Of a DNA stretch of 64,000 nucleotides, positions 56,419 through 64,000 are shown in pieces. The DNA lies in contig NZ_VTPZ01000011.1 in the NCBI RefSeq assembly GCF_008638305.1, positions 62,001-126,000 on the forward strand, given 5' to 3'. The notes beneath the pieces were generated by a model that saw only the letters and a list, made by a program, of their open reading frames with translations, was not told the DNA's origin and ran no database searches. This DNA comes from Pseudomonas profundi. GTDB lineage: Bacteria; Pseudomonadota; Gammaproteobacteria; Pseudomonadales; Pseudomonadaceae. Positions within the stretch are counted from its first letter, which is position 1, and every line of letters begins with the position of its first letter. The translations under genes were made by a program, and so were the position numbers.

Positions 56419-58359
56419 ATGTCGATGACTAAAGAAGAAGCCTTTTCGCAGGCGGGTAAAACGGCGGTCATGCAGAACGTCCATGGCACCATGACCTTCC
56501 TGCAAAGCTACCCGCCGTTTAACGCCATGGAAGCCGGTCATCTCGCCTGGATGGTTGAGCATTGCCAGCTGCGCTTTTATGCCAGGGGCGAGTCGATTAT
56601 CCGGCCGCAGGAAGGGGCGGTGCAGGACTTCTATGTTGTCAAACAGGGCCTGATCCGCGGCGAACGCCTGGTACCCGGCCAGGAAACACCTGATACCACC
56701 TTCGAGATTGGCGTGGGTGAATGCTTTCCGCTGGCAGCGCTGGTGGGCGAACGTGCCACGCGCACCGAGCATATCGCCAGCGAAGACTGCTTTTGTCTGA
56801 CCCTGCCCCGCGTTCACTTCATCAAGCTGTTTAAGCTATCAACCGTATTCCGCGACTTTGCTCTGCGTGGCGTGAGCAGCCTGCTTGATCAGGTCAACCA
56901 GCAAGCGCAGACACAAGCGGCGGAGCAGCTTGGCGAGCAATATTCGCTGGAGACCCGGCTGGATGCGCTGGCAACCCGTGCCCCAATCACCTGTCAGCCT
57001 GATACGCCGGTGCGCGAGGCGGTAAAGCGCATGCACGAGGCCAGTGTGGGTAGCATCATCATTACCGACCAAGGGTTGCGTCCGCAGGGGATATTCACGC
57101 TGCGCGACCTGCGCGCCATGGTCGCAGACGGCGGTATCGGGCTCGACGCTGCAATCAGCCAGGTCATGACCGGGTCCCCTTTTCATCTGTCGCCATCCCA
57201 CACCGCATTCGATGCCGCAATCGCCATGACCAGCCGGCATATCGCTCATGTATGCGTGGTCAGGGACGAGGTGCTGGTAGGCGTTCTTTCCGAGCGCGAT
57301 CTGTTTTCCCTGCAACGAGTCGATCTGGTGCACCTGGCGCGAACCATCCGTCAGGCCTCTGATGTCGAGGCACTGGAAGCCATGCGCGAGGATATTCGGC
57401 GCCTGGCTGAAAGCATGCTGGCGCACGGCGCGTCGTCCACCCAGATTACGCGGATCATCACCCTGTTGAACGATCACACGGTGTGTCGGGTAATCGAGCT
57501 TTGCATCGAACAGCATGGCGATCCCGCTGTACCCTTCACCTGGCTGGTGTTTGGCAGCGAGGGCCGTAGCGAGCAGACGCTGCATACCGATCAGGACAAC
57601 GGCATCCTGTTCGAAGCCGATTCCCTCGCCCAGGCCGAGCAGTTTCGTACAAAGTTGTTACCCCTGGCGGACCGTATCAACCATGCCCTGGCCAGATGCG
57701 GCTTTACGCTGTGCAAGGGCAAGATCATGGCCAACAACCCCGAGCTCTGCCTGTCGCGCACAGAATGGGCCGAGCGTTTCGATCGATTCATTCGCACCAC
57801 CACACCGGAAAACCTGTTGTCGTCATCGATCTTCTTCGACTTCCGGGTAGTCTGGGGGGATGCGTCCGGGGCCCACAGGATGTTCGAGGCGGTGCTGGAC
57901 AAGGTGGCAGGCAACACGCTGTTCCAGAACCGCATGGCACAGAACGCGCTGATGTTCCGGCCCCCGATTGGCCGGTTTCGCGACTTCGTACTGGCGCGCA
58001 GCGGTGCAGAGAAAGACACGCTCGATCTGAAAACCCAGGGTTTAACGCCCTTTGTCGACGGCGCCCGGGTGCTGGCGCTTGCCAATGGCATCAGCGAATG
58101 CAATACCCTCGAGCGATTCCGGCAGCTGTGTGATGCCGGCGTTATCGAACCGCTGGATGCCGGAGCCTACGAAGAGGCTTATCACTTCATTCAACTGATA
58201 CGCATGCAGCAACATCAGAAACAGGCCCGGGCAGGTGAACGGTTCAGTAACCGGATTGACCCCGACACGCTGAATCATCTGGATCGGCGCATCCTGCGCG
58301 AATCCTTTCGCCAGGCCAAACGGTTGCAATCCAGTCTGGCGCTGAGGTATCAGCTATGA
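56419..58359 (+). CDS. cNMP-binding, CBS and DUF294 nucleotidyltransferase protein
   Basis: A 646-residue cytosolic signalling protein. In order: a cyclic-nucleotide-binding-like domain (about 30-150), two CBS motifs (about 180-300), a DUF294 putative nucleotidyltransferase (about 340-480, with FGSEGRSEQTLHTDQDNGILF) and a DUF294 C-terminal domain (about 510-640). Proteins of this type neighbour acetate-transport genes in many gammaproteobacteria. It overlaps the exonuclease gene by 4 bp. Confidence 0.92.
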   Translation: MSMTKEEAFSQAGKTAVMQNVHGTMTFLQSYPPFNAMEAGHLAWMVEHCQLRFYARGESIIRPQEGAVQDFYVVKQGLIRGERLVPGQETPDTTFEIGVGECFPLAALVGERATRTEHIASEDCFCLTLPRVHFIKLFKLSTVFRDFALRGVSSLLDQVNQQAQTQAAEQLGEQYSLETRLDALATRAPITCQPDTPVREAVKRMHEASVGSIIITDQGLRPQGIFTLRDLRAMVADGGIGLDAAISQVMTGSPFHLSPSHTAFDAAIAMTSRHIAHVCVVRDEVLVGVLSERDLFSLQRVDLVHLARTIRQASDVEALEAMREDIRRLAESMLAHGASSTQITRIITLLNDHTVCRVIELCIEQHGDPAVPFTWLVFGSEGRSEQTLHTDQDNGILFEADSLAQAEQFRTKLLPLADRINHALARCGFTLCKGKIMANNPELCLSRTEWAERFDRFIRTTTPENLLSSSIFFDFRVVWGDASGAHRMFEAVLDKVAGNTLFQNRMAQNALMFRPPIGRFRDFVLARSGAEKDTLDLKTQGLTPFVDGARVLALANGISECNTLERFRQLCDAGVIEPLDAGAYEEAYHFIQLIRMQQHQKQARAGERFSNRIDPDTLNHLDRRILRESFRQAKRLQSSLALRYQL

Positions 58360-59072
58360 ACGCACTGGCCTGGCTACCCAGACTGCGCGCGCCCAAACTG
58401 ACAGAAGAGCAGCTGGAGCGCCGTGCCGCCCTGCCCCCCGCGCAGCCCTTCGATGACACGCCCTTGCATGACACCCGGTTGGTGGTACTTGATCTGGAGA
58501 CCAGCGGACTGAACGTACACCGCGATCTGATTCTGTCCATCGGTGCAGTCGCTATTGAACAAGGCGCCATCCATTTTGGGGAACAGTTCGAGCGGACAGT
58601 GTTTCGCCCCAACCATCAGGTGACCGAGACGGTGCTGATTCACGGCATCTCGCCCAGCGCAATCGAACAAGGCGGAGCAGCGGGCACTACGTTACTGGAT
58701 TTCATGGAGTTTGCCGGCCAGTGTGTTTTCCTCGCCTACCATGCCCCCTTCGATCATCGAATGCTGACCCGCGGCCTGCGTCTGGACCTGGGCCATAAGC
58801 TGCGGCACAAGTTTGTCGATATAGCCGAGCTGGCACCCATGCTCTGCCCCGAAGCCGAACTCAGCCGCGCCTCGCTGGACGACTGGGCCGCTTACTTCGG
58901 GCTGAATAACAGCCAGCGACACAATGCGGCCGCGGATGCGATGATCACGGCTGAAATAGCGCTCATCCTGCTCAGCAAAGCCCGCGCTCAGGGCATCGTG
59001 ACACTCGCTCAGTTGCATACGCGGCTCGGTCATTGGCGACATCTGCGTCAGGCGCGCAGGGGCGGCCTGTAA
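58356..59072 (+). CDS. DnaQ-like 3'-5' exonuclease
   Basis: A 238-residue DEDDh exonuclease. Exo I has VVLDLETSGLN, exo II is around LAYHAPFDHRML and exo III is HNAAADAMITAE. Related to DNA polymerase III epsilon but without its polymerase-binding tail. ATGA overlap with the DUF294 gene, a recurrent gene pair in these clusters. Confidence 0.9.
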   Translation: MNALAWLPRLRAPKLTEEQLERRAALPPAQPFDDTPLHDTRLVVLDLETSGLNVHRDLILSIGAVAIEQGAIHFGEQFERTVFRPNHQVTETVLIHGISPSAIEQGGAAGTTLLDFMEFAGQCVFLAYHAPFDHRMLTRGLRLDLGHKLRHKFVDIAELAPMLCPEAELSRASLDDWAAYFGLNNSQRHNAAADAMITAEIALILLSKARAQGIVTLAQLHTRLGHWRHLRQARRGGL

Positions 59073-59181
59073 GCCCGGGACGCCCGGCAACGACGCCCCG
59101 ACGAAGGCCAACCCCCTTAACGACGCTTAACCATGGAGTGTCGAGTTCCATCTCGACAGCGGGGCGGACGTCAAACACCGT

Positions 59182-59201
59182 GGCCGGGATAGAACCCGGC
59201 C
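59182..59201 (+). terminator. Hairpin upstream of fadL-like gene
   Basis: GGCCGGG / CCCGGCC with a 6-nt loop and no T-run, 110 bp after the exonuclease stop. Possible weak terminator. Confidence 0.35.
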
Positions 59202-59360
59202 CTGCATGAACCACGCCCTGACTGAATGGTCACGGTTTCGACTGTAGCCTGCGTGATAACGGCCAATCCCGGCACGTTCGTTAACAAAACGCCTGTGGTC
59301 TATAGTCAAACGCGGGGAATCTTGGTAGTTTTCGCGGCTTCATTTATCCCGGAGTATCGG

Positions 59361-60572
59361 ATGAAAAAGTCTGCCTGGTTCAAAACTACCCTCGCTGTGG
59401 CGATCGCCACCGTCTCCAGCCACAGCCTTGCCAATGGCCTGACCATCAACGAACAAAGCGCCAGCAGCATGGGCACTGGCTTCGCTGGTCGTTCTTCCTC
59501 AGCCATCGATGCCAGCACTGTGTTCGGCAACCCTGCCGGCATGTCCAAGCTGGACCGTGCCGAAGTCAGCGGCGGCTTCGCAGTAATCGACGCCAGCACT
59601 GACATCAGTGGCGGAAATAACGGACGCGGCACCAACGACGGTGACATGGTCCCGCTGGCAGCCATCCCCTTCGGTTACTACGTACGGCCTTTGAACGACA
59701 AGATGCATTTCGGCCTGGGCATGTACGCACCTTTCGGCGTGATCAGCGATTATGAAGACACCTTCGCCGGGCGCAGTCACGGTCTATACAGCAAGGTACA
59801 GGTGATTACCCTGCAGCCGACTCTGAGTTATCAGATCAATGACCGCGTGTCGGTTGGCTTTGGTCCGACTATCAATAAGATTGACGGCAAGCTGACTAGC
59901 AACCCTGACCAGTTATTTGGGGCCGAAGTCAATGTCAAGGGTGATGATTTCGGTTATGGCTACAACGCCGGCATCTTGGTCGACGTTACTGACCAACTGG
60001 CTTGGGGTCTGACCTACCATTCCAAGGTCGAGTATGAGCTAGAGGGCCGTACCCGTATTACCGGTGCACCCGCTTTCGCTCCGATCAATGGCAGCTACGA
60101 TGCGACTCTAGACTTCACTTCACCCGAATCCGTCGACACCTCCATTACTTACCAGCTGGATGACCAGTGGACGCTGCACGCAGGAACTACCTGGACGCGC
60201 TGGAGCCAACTCCAGGAAATCGTAGTTGAGAACGAGGGTTTTGCTGACCTCCCGGAAGAACTCAGCTGGAACGACACCTGGTCCTTCGCTTTCGGCGCTG
60301 CCTATCAGTTGAACCCGCAGTGGGTATTGCGTACCGGTTTTGCTCTGGATGAATCCCCCACTACCGACGCTGACCGCACTGTCCGCATCCCGGTGGGTGA
60401 CCGCAAGATCCTGTCCCTTGGTGCCGGCTGGAACGCAACTGATGATCTGACTGTGGATGTTGCTTACGCCTACCTGCGTGAAGACAAGTCCGAAGTACAT
60501 CAAGGAGACTACCACGCCAGCTATCGCAACACGGCCCATGGCCTTAGCACTCAGGTGACGTACCGCTTCTGA
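59361..60572 (+). CDS. FadL/OmpP1-family outer-membrane porin
   Basis: A 403-residue outer-membrane beta-barrel with a signal peptide (about residues 1-25, ending SHSLA-N), the N-terminal hatch segment GLTINEQSASSMGTGFAG and VFGNPAGMSKL, and a C-terminal aromatic end (YRF). Members carry long-chain fatty acids or hydrocarbons across the outer membrane. The start at 59361 follows GGAGTATCGG; a longer frame adds 45 residues. Own promoter likely. Confidence 0.94.
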   Translation: MKKSAWFKTTLAVAIATVSSHSLANGLTINEQSASSMGTGFAGRSSSAIDASTVFGNPAGMSKLDRAEVSGGFAVIDASTDISGGNNGRGTNDGDMVPLAAIPFGYYVRPLNDKMHFGLGMYAPFGVISDYEDTFAGRSHGLYSKVQVITLQPTLSYQINDRVSVGFGPTINKIDGKLTSNPDQLFGAEVNVKGDDFGYGYNAGILVDVTDQLAWGLTYHSKVEYELEGRTRITGAPAFAPINGSYDATLDFTSPESVDTSITYQLDDQWTLHAGTTWTRWSQLQEIVVENEGFADLPEELSWNDTWSFAFGAAYQLNPQWVLRTGFALDESPTTDADRTVRIPVGDRKILSLGAGWNATDDLTVDVAYAYLREDKSEVHQGDYHASYRNTAHGLSTQVTYRF

Positions 60573-60581
60573 TGTACCGAA

Positions 60582-60604
60582 TACGCCCCGCATTGCGGGG
60601 CGTA
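60582..60604. terminator. Bidirectional terminator
   Basis: A 10-bp perfect stem TACGCCCCGC / GCGGGGCGTA with a 3-nt loop. It separates the convergent fadL-like and GNAT genes (stops at 60572 and 60608). Confidence 0.85.
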
Positions 60605-60607
60605 ATT

Positions 60608-61255
60608 CTATTGGTCCACCACCCTCCTCCACCAATGCCCCGCTGCAGCCTGCCTATCCACTTCAGCCGCCTCACGCGGATTCGCCGTCAGAAACCGGTC
60701 ACGGTCGCAGAAATACAGCATCGCAATTTTCTCGGGCATATGAATCAGCCCTCCGGGTTCGTAACACAACCCTTCGGCAACGACCTCGTAGGCCTTGGCG
60801 CTATGATCAGGTTCGCCCACGATTCTGCGCGCTGGCGTGTGCTCGAATATGAAATGCGATAGCGTACGAACGATCGGTCGCAAGTAGCCGTTACCATATG
60901 CTGAAAGCTCACCAATCAGCAGGTGCCAGCCGAAATCGTCATCGTTCGCCGGGTAGTACCGGGCAAGCCGGTCACGAGCGGCTTCGTATATTTCCGTGTA
61001 GCCCACCCATTGCCCATTCACGCCGATCAGATACAACCGCTGATGGTCATCGGCTAGCATTTTTTCAAAGTGGACATTCAATTCACTGATGGGTTTGTTC
61101 AGGTGCCACTGAGGAATGACGTGACCCGAATGCATCCAGCGGCGCAACAGCGGCATATCGTCCGGATAGCGCAACTGACGCAGCCCGATAGCCATTTGCT
61201 GATAATCGTCCAGTTCATATTGATCCGGAAGCCGGGAAGAATGGGTATCGAGCAT
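60608..61255 (-). CDS. GNAT acetyltransferase, siderophore-acylase-like
   Basis: A 215-residue enzyme of the acetyltransferase group related to the AlcB/IucB/MbtK siderophore N-acylases: HLNKPISELNVHFEKMLADD, LIGVNGQWVGYTEIYEAARD, DFGWHLLIGE and RRIVGEPDHSAKAYEVVAEGL correspond to the conserved core. No siderophore synthetase lies beside it, so the substrate is open. The ATG at 61253-61255 has GAGG at suitable spacing; the ATG two codons earlier is too close to it. Confidence 0.8.
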   Translation of the reverse strand: MLDTHSSRLPDQYELDDYQQMAIGLRQLRYPDDMPLLRRWMHSGHVIPQWHLNKPISELNVHFEKMLADDHQRLYLIGVNGQWVGYTEIYEAARDRLARYYPANDDDFGWHLLIGELSAYGNGYLRPIVRTLSHFIFEHTPARRIVGEPDHSAKAYEVVAEGLCYEPGGLIHMPEKIAMLYFCDRDRFLTANPREAAEVDRQAAAGHWWRRVVDQ

Positions 61256-61363
61256 GGTCATGCCTCGTATGCTGGCGAGAGGTGTCAGCGTTCCTGCATC
61301 GGTTAAAAGATAAACCGCTAACGAAAACATCGCTGGTTTAGCGGTGACGTTCCTCTTATAAAA

Positions 61364-61388
61364 ATAGTGCAGATTAAAAATAGTGCAG
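61364..61388 (-). repeat. Tandem TAAAAATAGTGCAG repeat in GNAT gene leader region
   Basis: TAAAAATAGTGCAG occurs twice with a 16-bp period, overlapping the region upstream of the acetyltransferase. A separate inverted repeat, ACCGCTAA (61315-61322) against TTAGCGGT (61338-61345), lies nearer the gene. Together they look like possible operators or a leader structure. Confidence 0.4.
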
Positions 61389-61428
61389 CAATCACCGCCA
61401 GCATTTTTAATACCGGCCAGATGCAAAA

Positions 61429-61450
61429 AAGCCCTCATTGCTGAGGGCTT
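61429..61450. terminator. Terminator of symporter gene
   Basis: AAGCCCTCA / TGAGGGCTT 9-bp perfect stem with loop TTGC. An A-run lies on one side (61425-61430, T-run for minus transcription) and a T-rich stretch on the other. 21 bp after the symporter stop. Confidence 0.9.
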
Positions 61451-61470
61451 CTTGTTACTGCATGCGAACC

Positions 61471-63240
61471 TTAGTGGGCGACTGCTGCTCCTGCTCCACG
61501 GGGTACACGAATATCCTCGATCAGGTGCTGGATATGCTCCGGCGGTGCCTTGGTGAATGAAGCGACGGCTACTGCAGCAATGAAGTTGAAGATCATGCCG
61601 AGCGTGCCAATGCCTTCTGGTGAAATGCCAAACCACCAGTACGCCGCATTATCCATTTCAGGGCTGATGAACTTGAAGAACACGATGTAGCTGAAGGTGA
61701 AGGTCAAACCGACGATCATGCCGGCGATGGCCCCTTCCTTGTTCATCTTCTTGGAGAAGATCCCCATGACGATGACCGGGAAGAACGACGCTGCCGCGAG
61801 ACCGAAGGCAAACGCCACCACCTGCGCCACGAACGCGGGCGGATAGATACCGAAGATGCCCGCAATCAGGATTGCCACCCCCGCGGCAATACGTGCGGCC
61901 AACAGTTCTTTCTTCTCACTGATATTGGGCATCATGTTGCTTTTGAGCAGGTCATGCGAGACCGAAGTCGAAATCACCAGCAGCAGACCCGCCGCCGTGG
62001 ACAGTGCCGCTGCAAGGCCACCGGCGGCGATCAAGGCTACGACCCAACCAGGCAGCCCGGCGATTTCAGGGTTAGCCAGGACCATGATGTCCCGATCCAC
62101 ATACAACTCGGTTTCTGCCGGGGTAGGCTCGTTGGTCACGATACGCTGGCCGTACTCGCCGGTTTCCCCTGCAAAGTTCGGAGCACCAACGAAGGGAGCG
62201 CCAGGGCCGTACTGAACGACGCCATCGTCGTTCTTGTCCTGCCAGGCAACCAGGCCTGCGGTTTCCCAGGTTTCGAACCACTCGGGCAGTTCTGTGTAAG
62301 CAGTGTTCGGGACGCTGGTAAGCAGGTTGGTACGCGCGAAAGCCGCTACTGCTGGTGCTGTTGTGTATAGAATCGCAATGAATAACAACGCATAACCCGC
62401 TGATTTACGGGCATCACGCACGGTTGGAGTAGTGAAGAAGCGAACAATTACGTGCGGCAGGCCGGCGGTACCTACCATCAACGCCATGGTAATAAAGAAC
62501 ACATCGATGGTTGATTTGGTGCCGTCAGTGTATTCATTGAAACCCAGCTCGGTGCCGAGCCCGTTGAGCCTCTCCAGGACCGACATGTCCGTGCCGCTTA
62601 CCGTGCTACCAAAACCCAGTTGTGGGATGGGGTTGCCGGTAATTAACAGGGAGATATAGATGGCCGGAACCATGTAGGCGAACATCATCACGCAGTACTG
62701 CGCCACTTGGGTATAGGTGATGCCCTTCATGCCGCCCAGTACGGCATAGAAGAAGACGATTGCCATGCCGATTATGACGCCGACGTTGATGTCGACCTCA
62801 AGGTAGCGTGAGAACACGATACCGACGCCACGCATCTGACCGGCCACATAGGTGAACGAGATAAAAATCACGCAGATAACCGCTACCACACGTGCCGTTT
62901 GCGAGTAATAACGCTCGCCAACGAACTCGGGGACGGTGAACTTGCCGAACTTGCGCAGATAGGGAGCCAGACACATGGCGAGCAGAACATACCCGCCTGT
63001 CCAGCCCATCAGGTATACGCTGCCATCGTACCCGGTGAAGGAGATAATACCGGCCATGGAGATGAAGGATGCAGCGGACATCCAGTCCGCGCCCGTTGCC
63101 ATCCCGTTTGCAATAGGGTGAACGCCTTTGCTGGCGACATAGTACTCGCTGGTGCTGCCGGCCCGGGACCATATGGCGATCCCGATATAAAGCGCAAAGG
63201 TCGCGCCGACTACCAGATAGATCAGAGTTTGAGTTTCCAT
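61471..63240 (-). CDS. Sodium:solute symporter, VC_2705/ActP-like
   Basis: A 589-residue transporter with about thirteen helices of the SSS family; landmarks include GVHPIANGMATGADWMSAASFISMAGI and GGLAAALSTAAGLLLVISTSVSHDLLK. A periplasmic loop (about residues 325-395) contains an EF-hand-like DKNDDGVVQY sequence. Members with a DUF4212 partner transport acetate or similar carboxylates. Second gene of the pair, 16 bp after the DUF4212 gene. Confidence 0.92.
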   Translation of the reverse strand: METQTLIYLVVGATFALYIGIAIWSRAGSTSEYYVASKGVHPIANGMATGADWMSAASFISMAGIISFTGYDGSVYLMGWTGGYVLLAMCLAPYLRKFGKFTVPEFVGERYYSQTARVVAVICVIFISFTYVAGQMRGVGIVFSRYLEVDINVGVIIGMAIVFFYAVLGGMKGITYTQVAQYCVMMFAYMVPAIYISLLITGNPIPQLGFGSTVSGTDMSVLERLNGLGTELGFNEYTDGTKSTIDVFFITMALMVGTAGLPHVIVRFFTTPTVRDARKSAGYALLFIAILYTTAPAVAAFARTNLLTSVPNTAYTELPEWFETWETAGLVAWQDKNDDGVVQYGPGAPFVGAPNFAGETGEYGQRIVTNEPTPAETELYVDRDIMVLANPEIAGLPGWVVALIAAGGLAAALSTAAGLLLVISTSVSHDLLKSNMMPNISEKKELLAARIAAGVAILIAGIFGIYPPAFVAQVVAFAFGLAAASFFPVIVMGIFSKKMNKEGAIAGMIVGLTFTFSYIVFFKFISPEMDNAAYWWFGISPEGIGTLGMIFNFIAAVAVASFTKAPPEHIQHLIEDIRVPRGAGAAVAH

Positions 63241-63256
63241 TCATTGGCTCCTGTTT

Positions 63257-63523
63257 TTATTCTTCGTGGACATCGTATTTACGATCGAGGCGGTTCATCT
63301 TCCATACATAAACCCAGATGAGTGCCACGAAGGTATAAATAGAGCCCTGCTGAGCAAACCAGAATCCTAGCGGGAAACCGAAAAACCGGATGGTATCCAG
63401 TTCATCTACAAACAGAATGCCGGCGCCGAAGGATACTGCGAACCAGATGACCAGCAGAATGAGCATGAATCGCAGGTTCTCCTTCCAATAGCCGCGCGCT
63501 GCGTCTTCTTTAGACAAGGACAT
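63257..63523 (-). CDS. DUF4212 small subunit of the symporter
   Basis: An 88-residue membrane protein with two helices (about residues 16-38 and 47-68) and the family sequence YWKENLRFMLILLVIWFAVSFG. Small partner of the symporter downstream. The ATG at 63521-63523 follows GGAG with 6-nt spacing; earlier in-frame ATG and TTG codons overlap that site. Confidence 0.93.
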   Translation of the reverse strand: MSLSKEDAARGYWKENLRFMLILLVIWFAVSFGAGILFVDELDTIRFFGFPLGFWFAQQGSIYTFVALIWVYVWKMNRLDRKYDVHEE

Positions 63524-63585
63524 AACCATCTCCAATTGTTGTTTTTATTGCATAGTCACGTTAGCACCGCAGCGGCAAACGTCGA

Positions 63586-63600
63586 CTACGACTTTCGTAG
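63586..63600 (-). promoter_or_regulatory. Palindromic operator-like site upstream of the DUF4212-symporter genes
   Basis: CTACGA-CTT-TCGTAG is a perfect 6-bp inverted repeat centred 70 bp before the start codon. Likely a response-regulator site such as those that control acetate uptake (CrbR/ErdR type), by context only. Confidence 0.55.
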
Positions 63601-64000
63601 GAAGTTATCAGGACTCCGCCCAACAAAACCTTATGTGATCTATCATAAACAATAGATAAATTACTGTTTTTACGCAAAATCCCTCACCACTCCAGCTCAT
63701 ATTACGCTGGTGATGCCAGATTGCCTGCTACTAATGTCTTAGTCATTTTTTGTCGAATGCATCGACAAAAGCGTGGCCTGACCCACGCCGCCTGACCCTG
63801 CTGCCCACTACCAATTGTCTGCTTTCACGCCTGGGGGTTTGAAGCTATGTCCTCCCCCCGCGAACTGGCTTCTGGCGACCGCTTCAGCTTGCTCAGCGTG
63901 AAAGCCCCATACGATGGCCAGGCATGACTGGTCACATTTTAGTCGTTTTTCCTGTATAGTCCTTTACACGACGAAGCAATCCAGCCTAAAGCGCTGCTTC
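63601..64000. other. Right-edge non-coding region
   Basis: A hairpin TTTTGTCGA-ATGCA-TCGACAAAA occurs at 63748-63770. A 26-codon frame (63848-63928) has no support. Near the edge a plus-strand -10-like TATAGT (63955-63960) may be a promoter for a gene or small RNA outside the window. Nothing else is recognised. Confidence 0.4.

Noticed and set aside
63848-63928. 26-codon frame near the right edge
   Set aside because: Too short, no conserved feature; kept only as part of the non-coding region.

Overview
The window looks like a chromosomal segment of a denitrifying gammaproteobacterium of the Pseudomonadaceae. The gene order gacA-uvrC-pgsA-tRNA(Gly)-tRNA(Cys)-tRNA(Leu), the ANR/DNR-type sites and the protein character all fit Pseudomonas, perhaps a Halopseudomonas or Stutzerimonas relative; the genus is an inference. 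No phage, plasmid or CRISPR features were seen. The dominant theme is NO and N2O respiration, from about 12 kb to 50.5 kb.

Layout. 1-11 kb: housekeeping and envelope genes (exoD fragment, sugar-phosphate mutarotase, CBS protein, dodecin, PilZ, copper chaperone, TRIC-type channel, glutathione reductase, two DUF4398 lipoproteins of which one has an OmpA domain, BrkB-like protein, EamA exporter, LysR). 10.8-13.7 kb: an orphan cbb3 oxidase subunit CcoN with a small membrane partner and an HPP-CBS membrane protein. 14.3-24.5 kb: norR, ric, nnrS, a first NO reductase cluster (small ORF, diheme norC, norB, norQ, norD) and dnr. 25-26 kb: a His-rich periplasmic protein and a tandem repeat. 26.1-33.9 kb: nosRZDFYL on the minus strand. 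34.4-43.5 kb: a second NO reductase cluster (norQ, norC, norB, polyferredoxin, norD, norE, norF) and a narXL-like two-component system. 44-50.4 kb, minus strand: a DGC-domain Cys protein, ubiT-ubiV-ubiU (O2-independent ubiquinone synthesis), an acyl-CoA dehydrogenase, a DUF411 protein and a three-cupredoxin-domain nirK. 50.7-54.2 kb: three tRNAs, pgsA, uvrC, gacA. 54.3-63.5 kb: a carboxylate module (propionyl/acetyl-CoA synthetase, DUF294 signalling protein, exonuclease, FadL porin, GNAT, sodium:solute symporter with DUF4212 subunit).

How it fits together. NirK makes NO from nitrite, two NorCB systems reduce NO to N2O, and NosZ with its accessory proteins reduces N2O to N2. UbiUVT would keep quinone available without oxygen, and copper proteins (NosL, PCuAC, DUF411) may supply the Cu enzymes. 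Two regulatory layers can be read in the DNA. The first is ANR/DNR boxes (TTGAT-N4-ATCAA) upstream of ccoN, dnr, nosR and nirK, with near matches at ubiU and DUF411. The second is a repeated NorR-sigma54 architecture: three GGT-N6/7-ACC boxes with fixed spacing, then a -24/-12 promoter 47-48 bp further on. It appears three times, in front of ric, the second nor operon and the uncharacterised His-rich periplasmic protein at 25.0 kb. That protein is the best candidate for an undescribed component of NO metabolism. A foldback (MITE-like) element lies between the ANR box and the start of ccoN, and a short relative lies at 44.5 kb.
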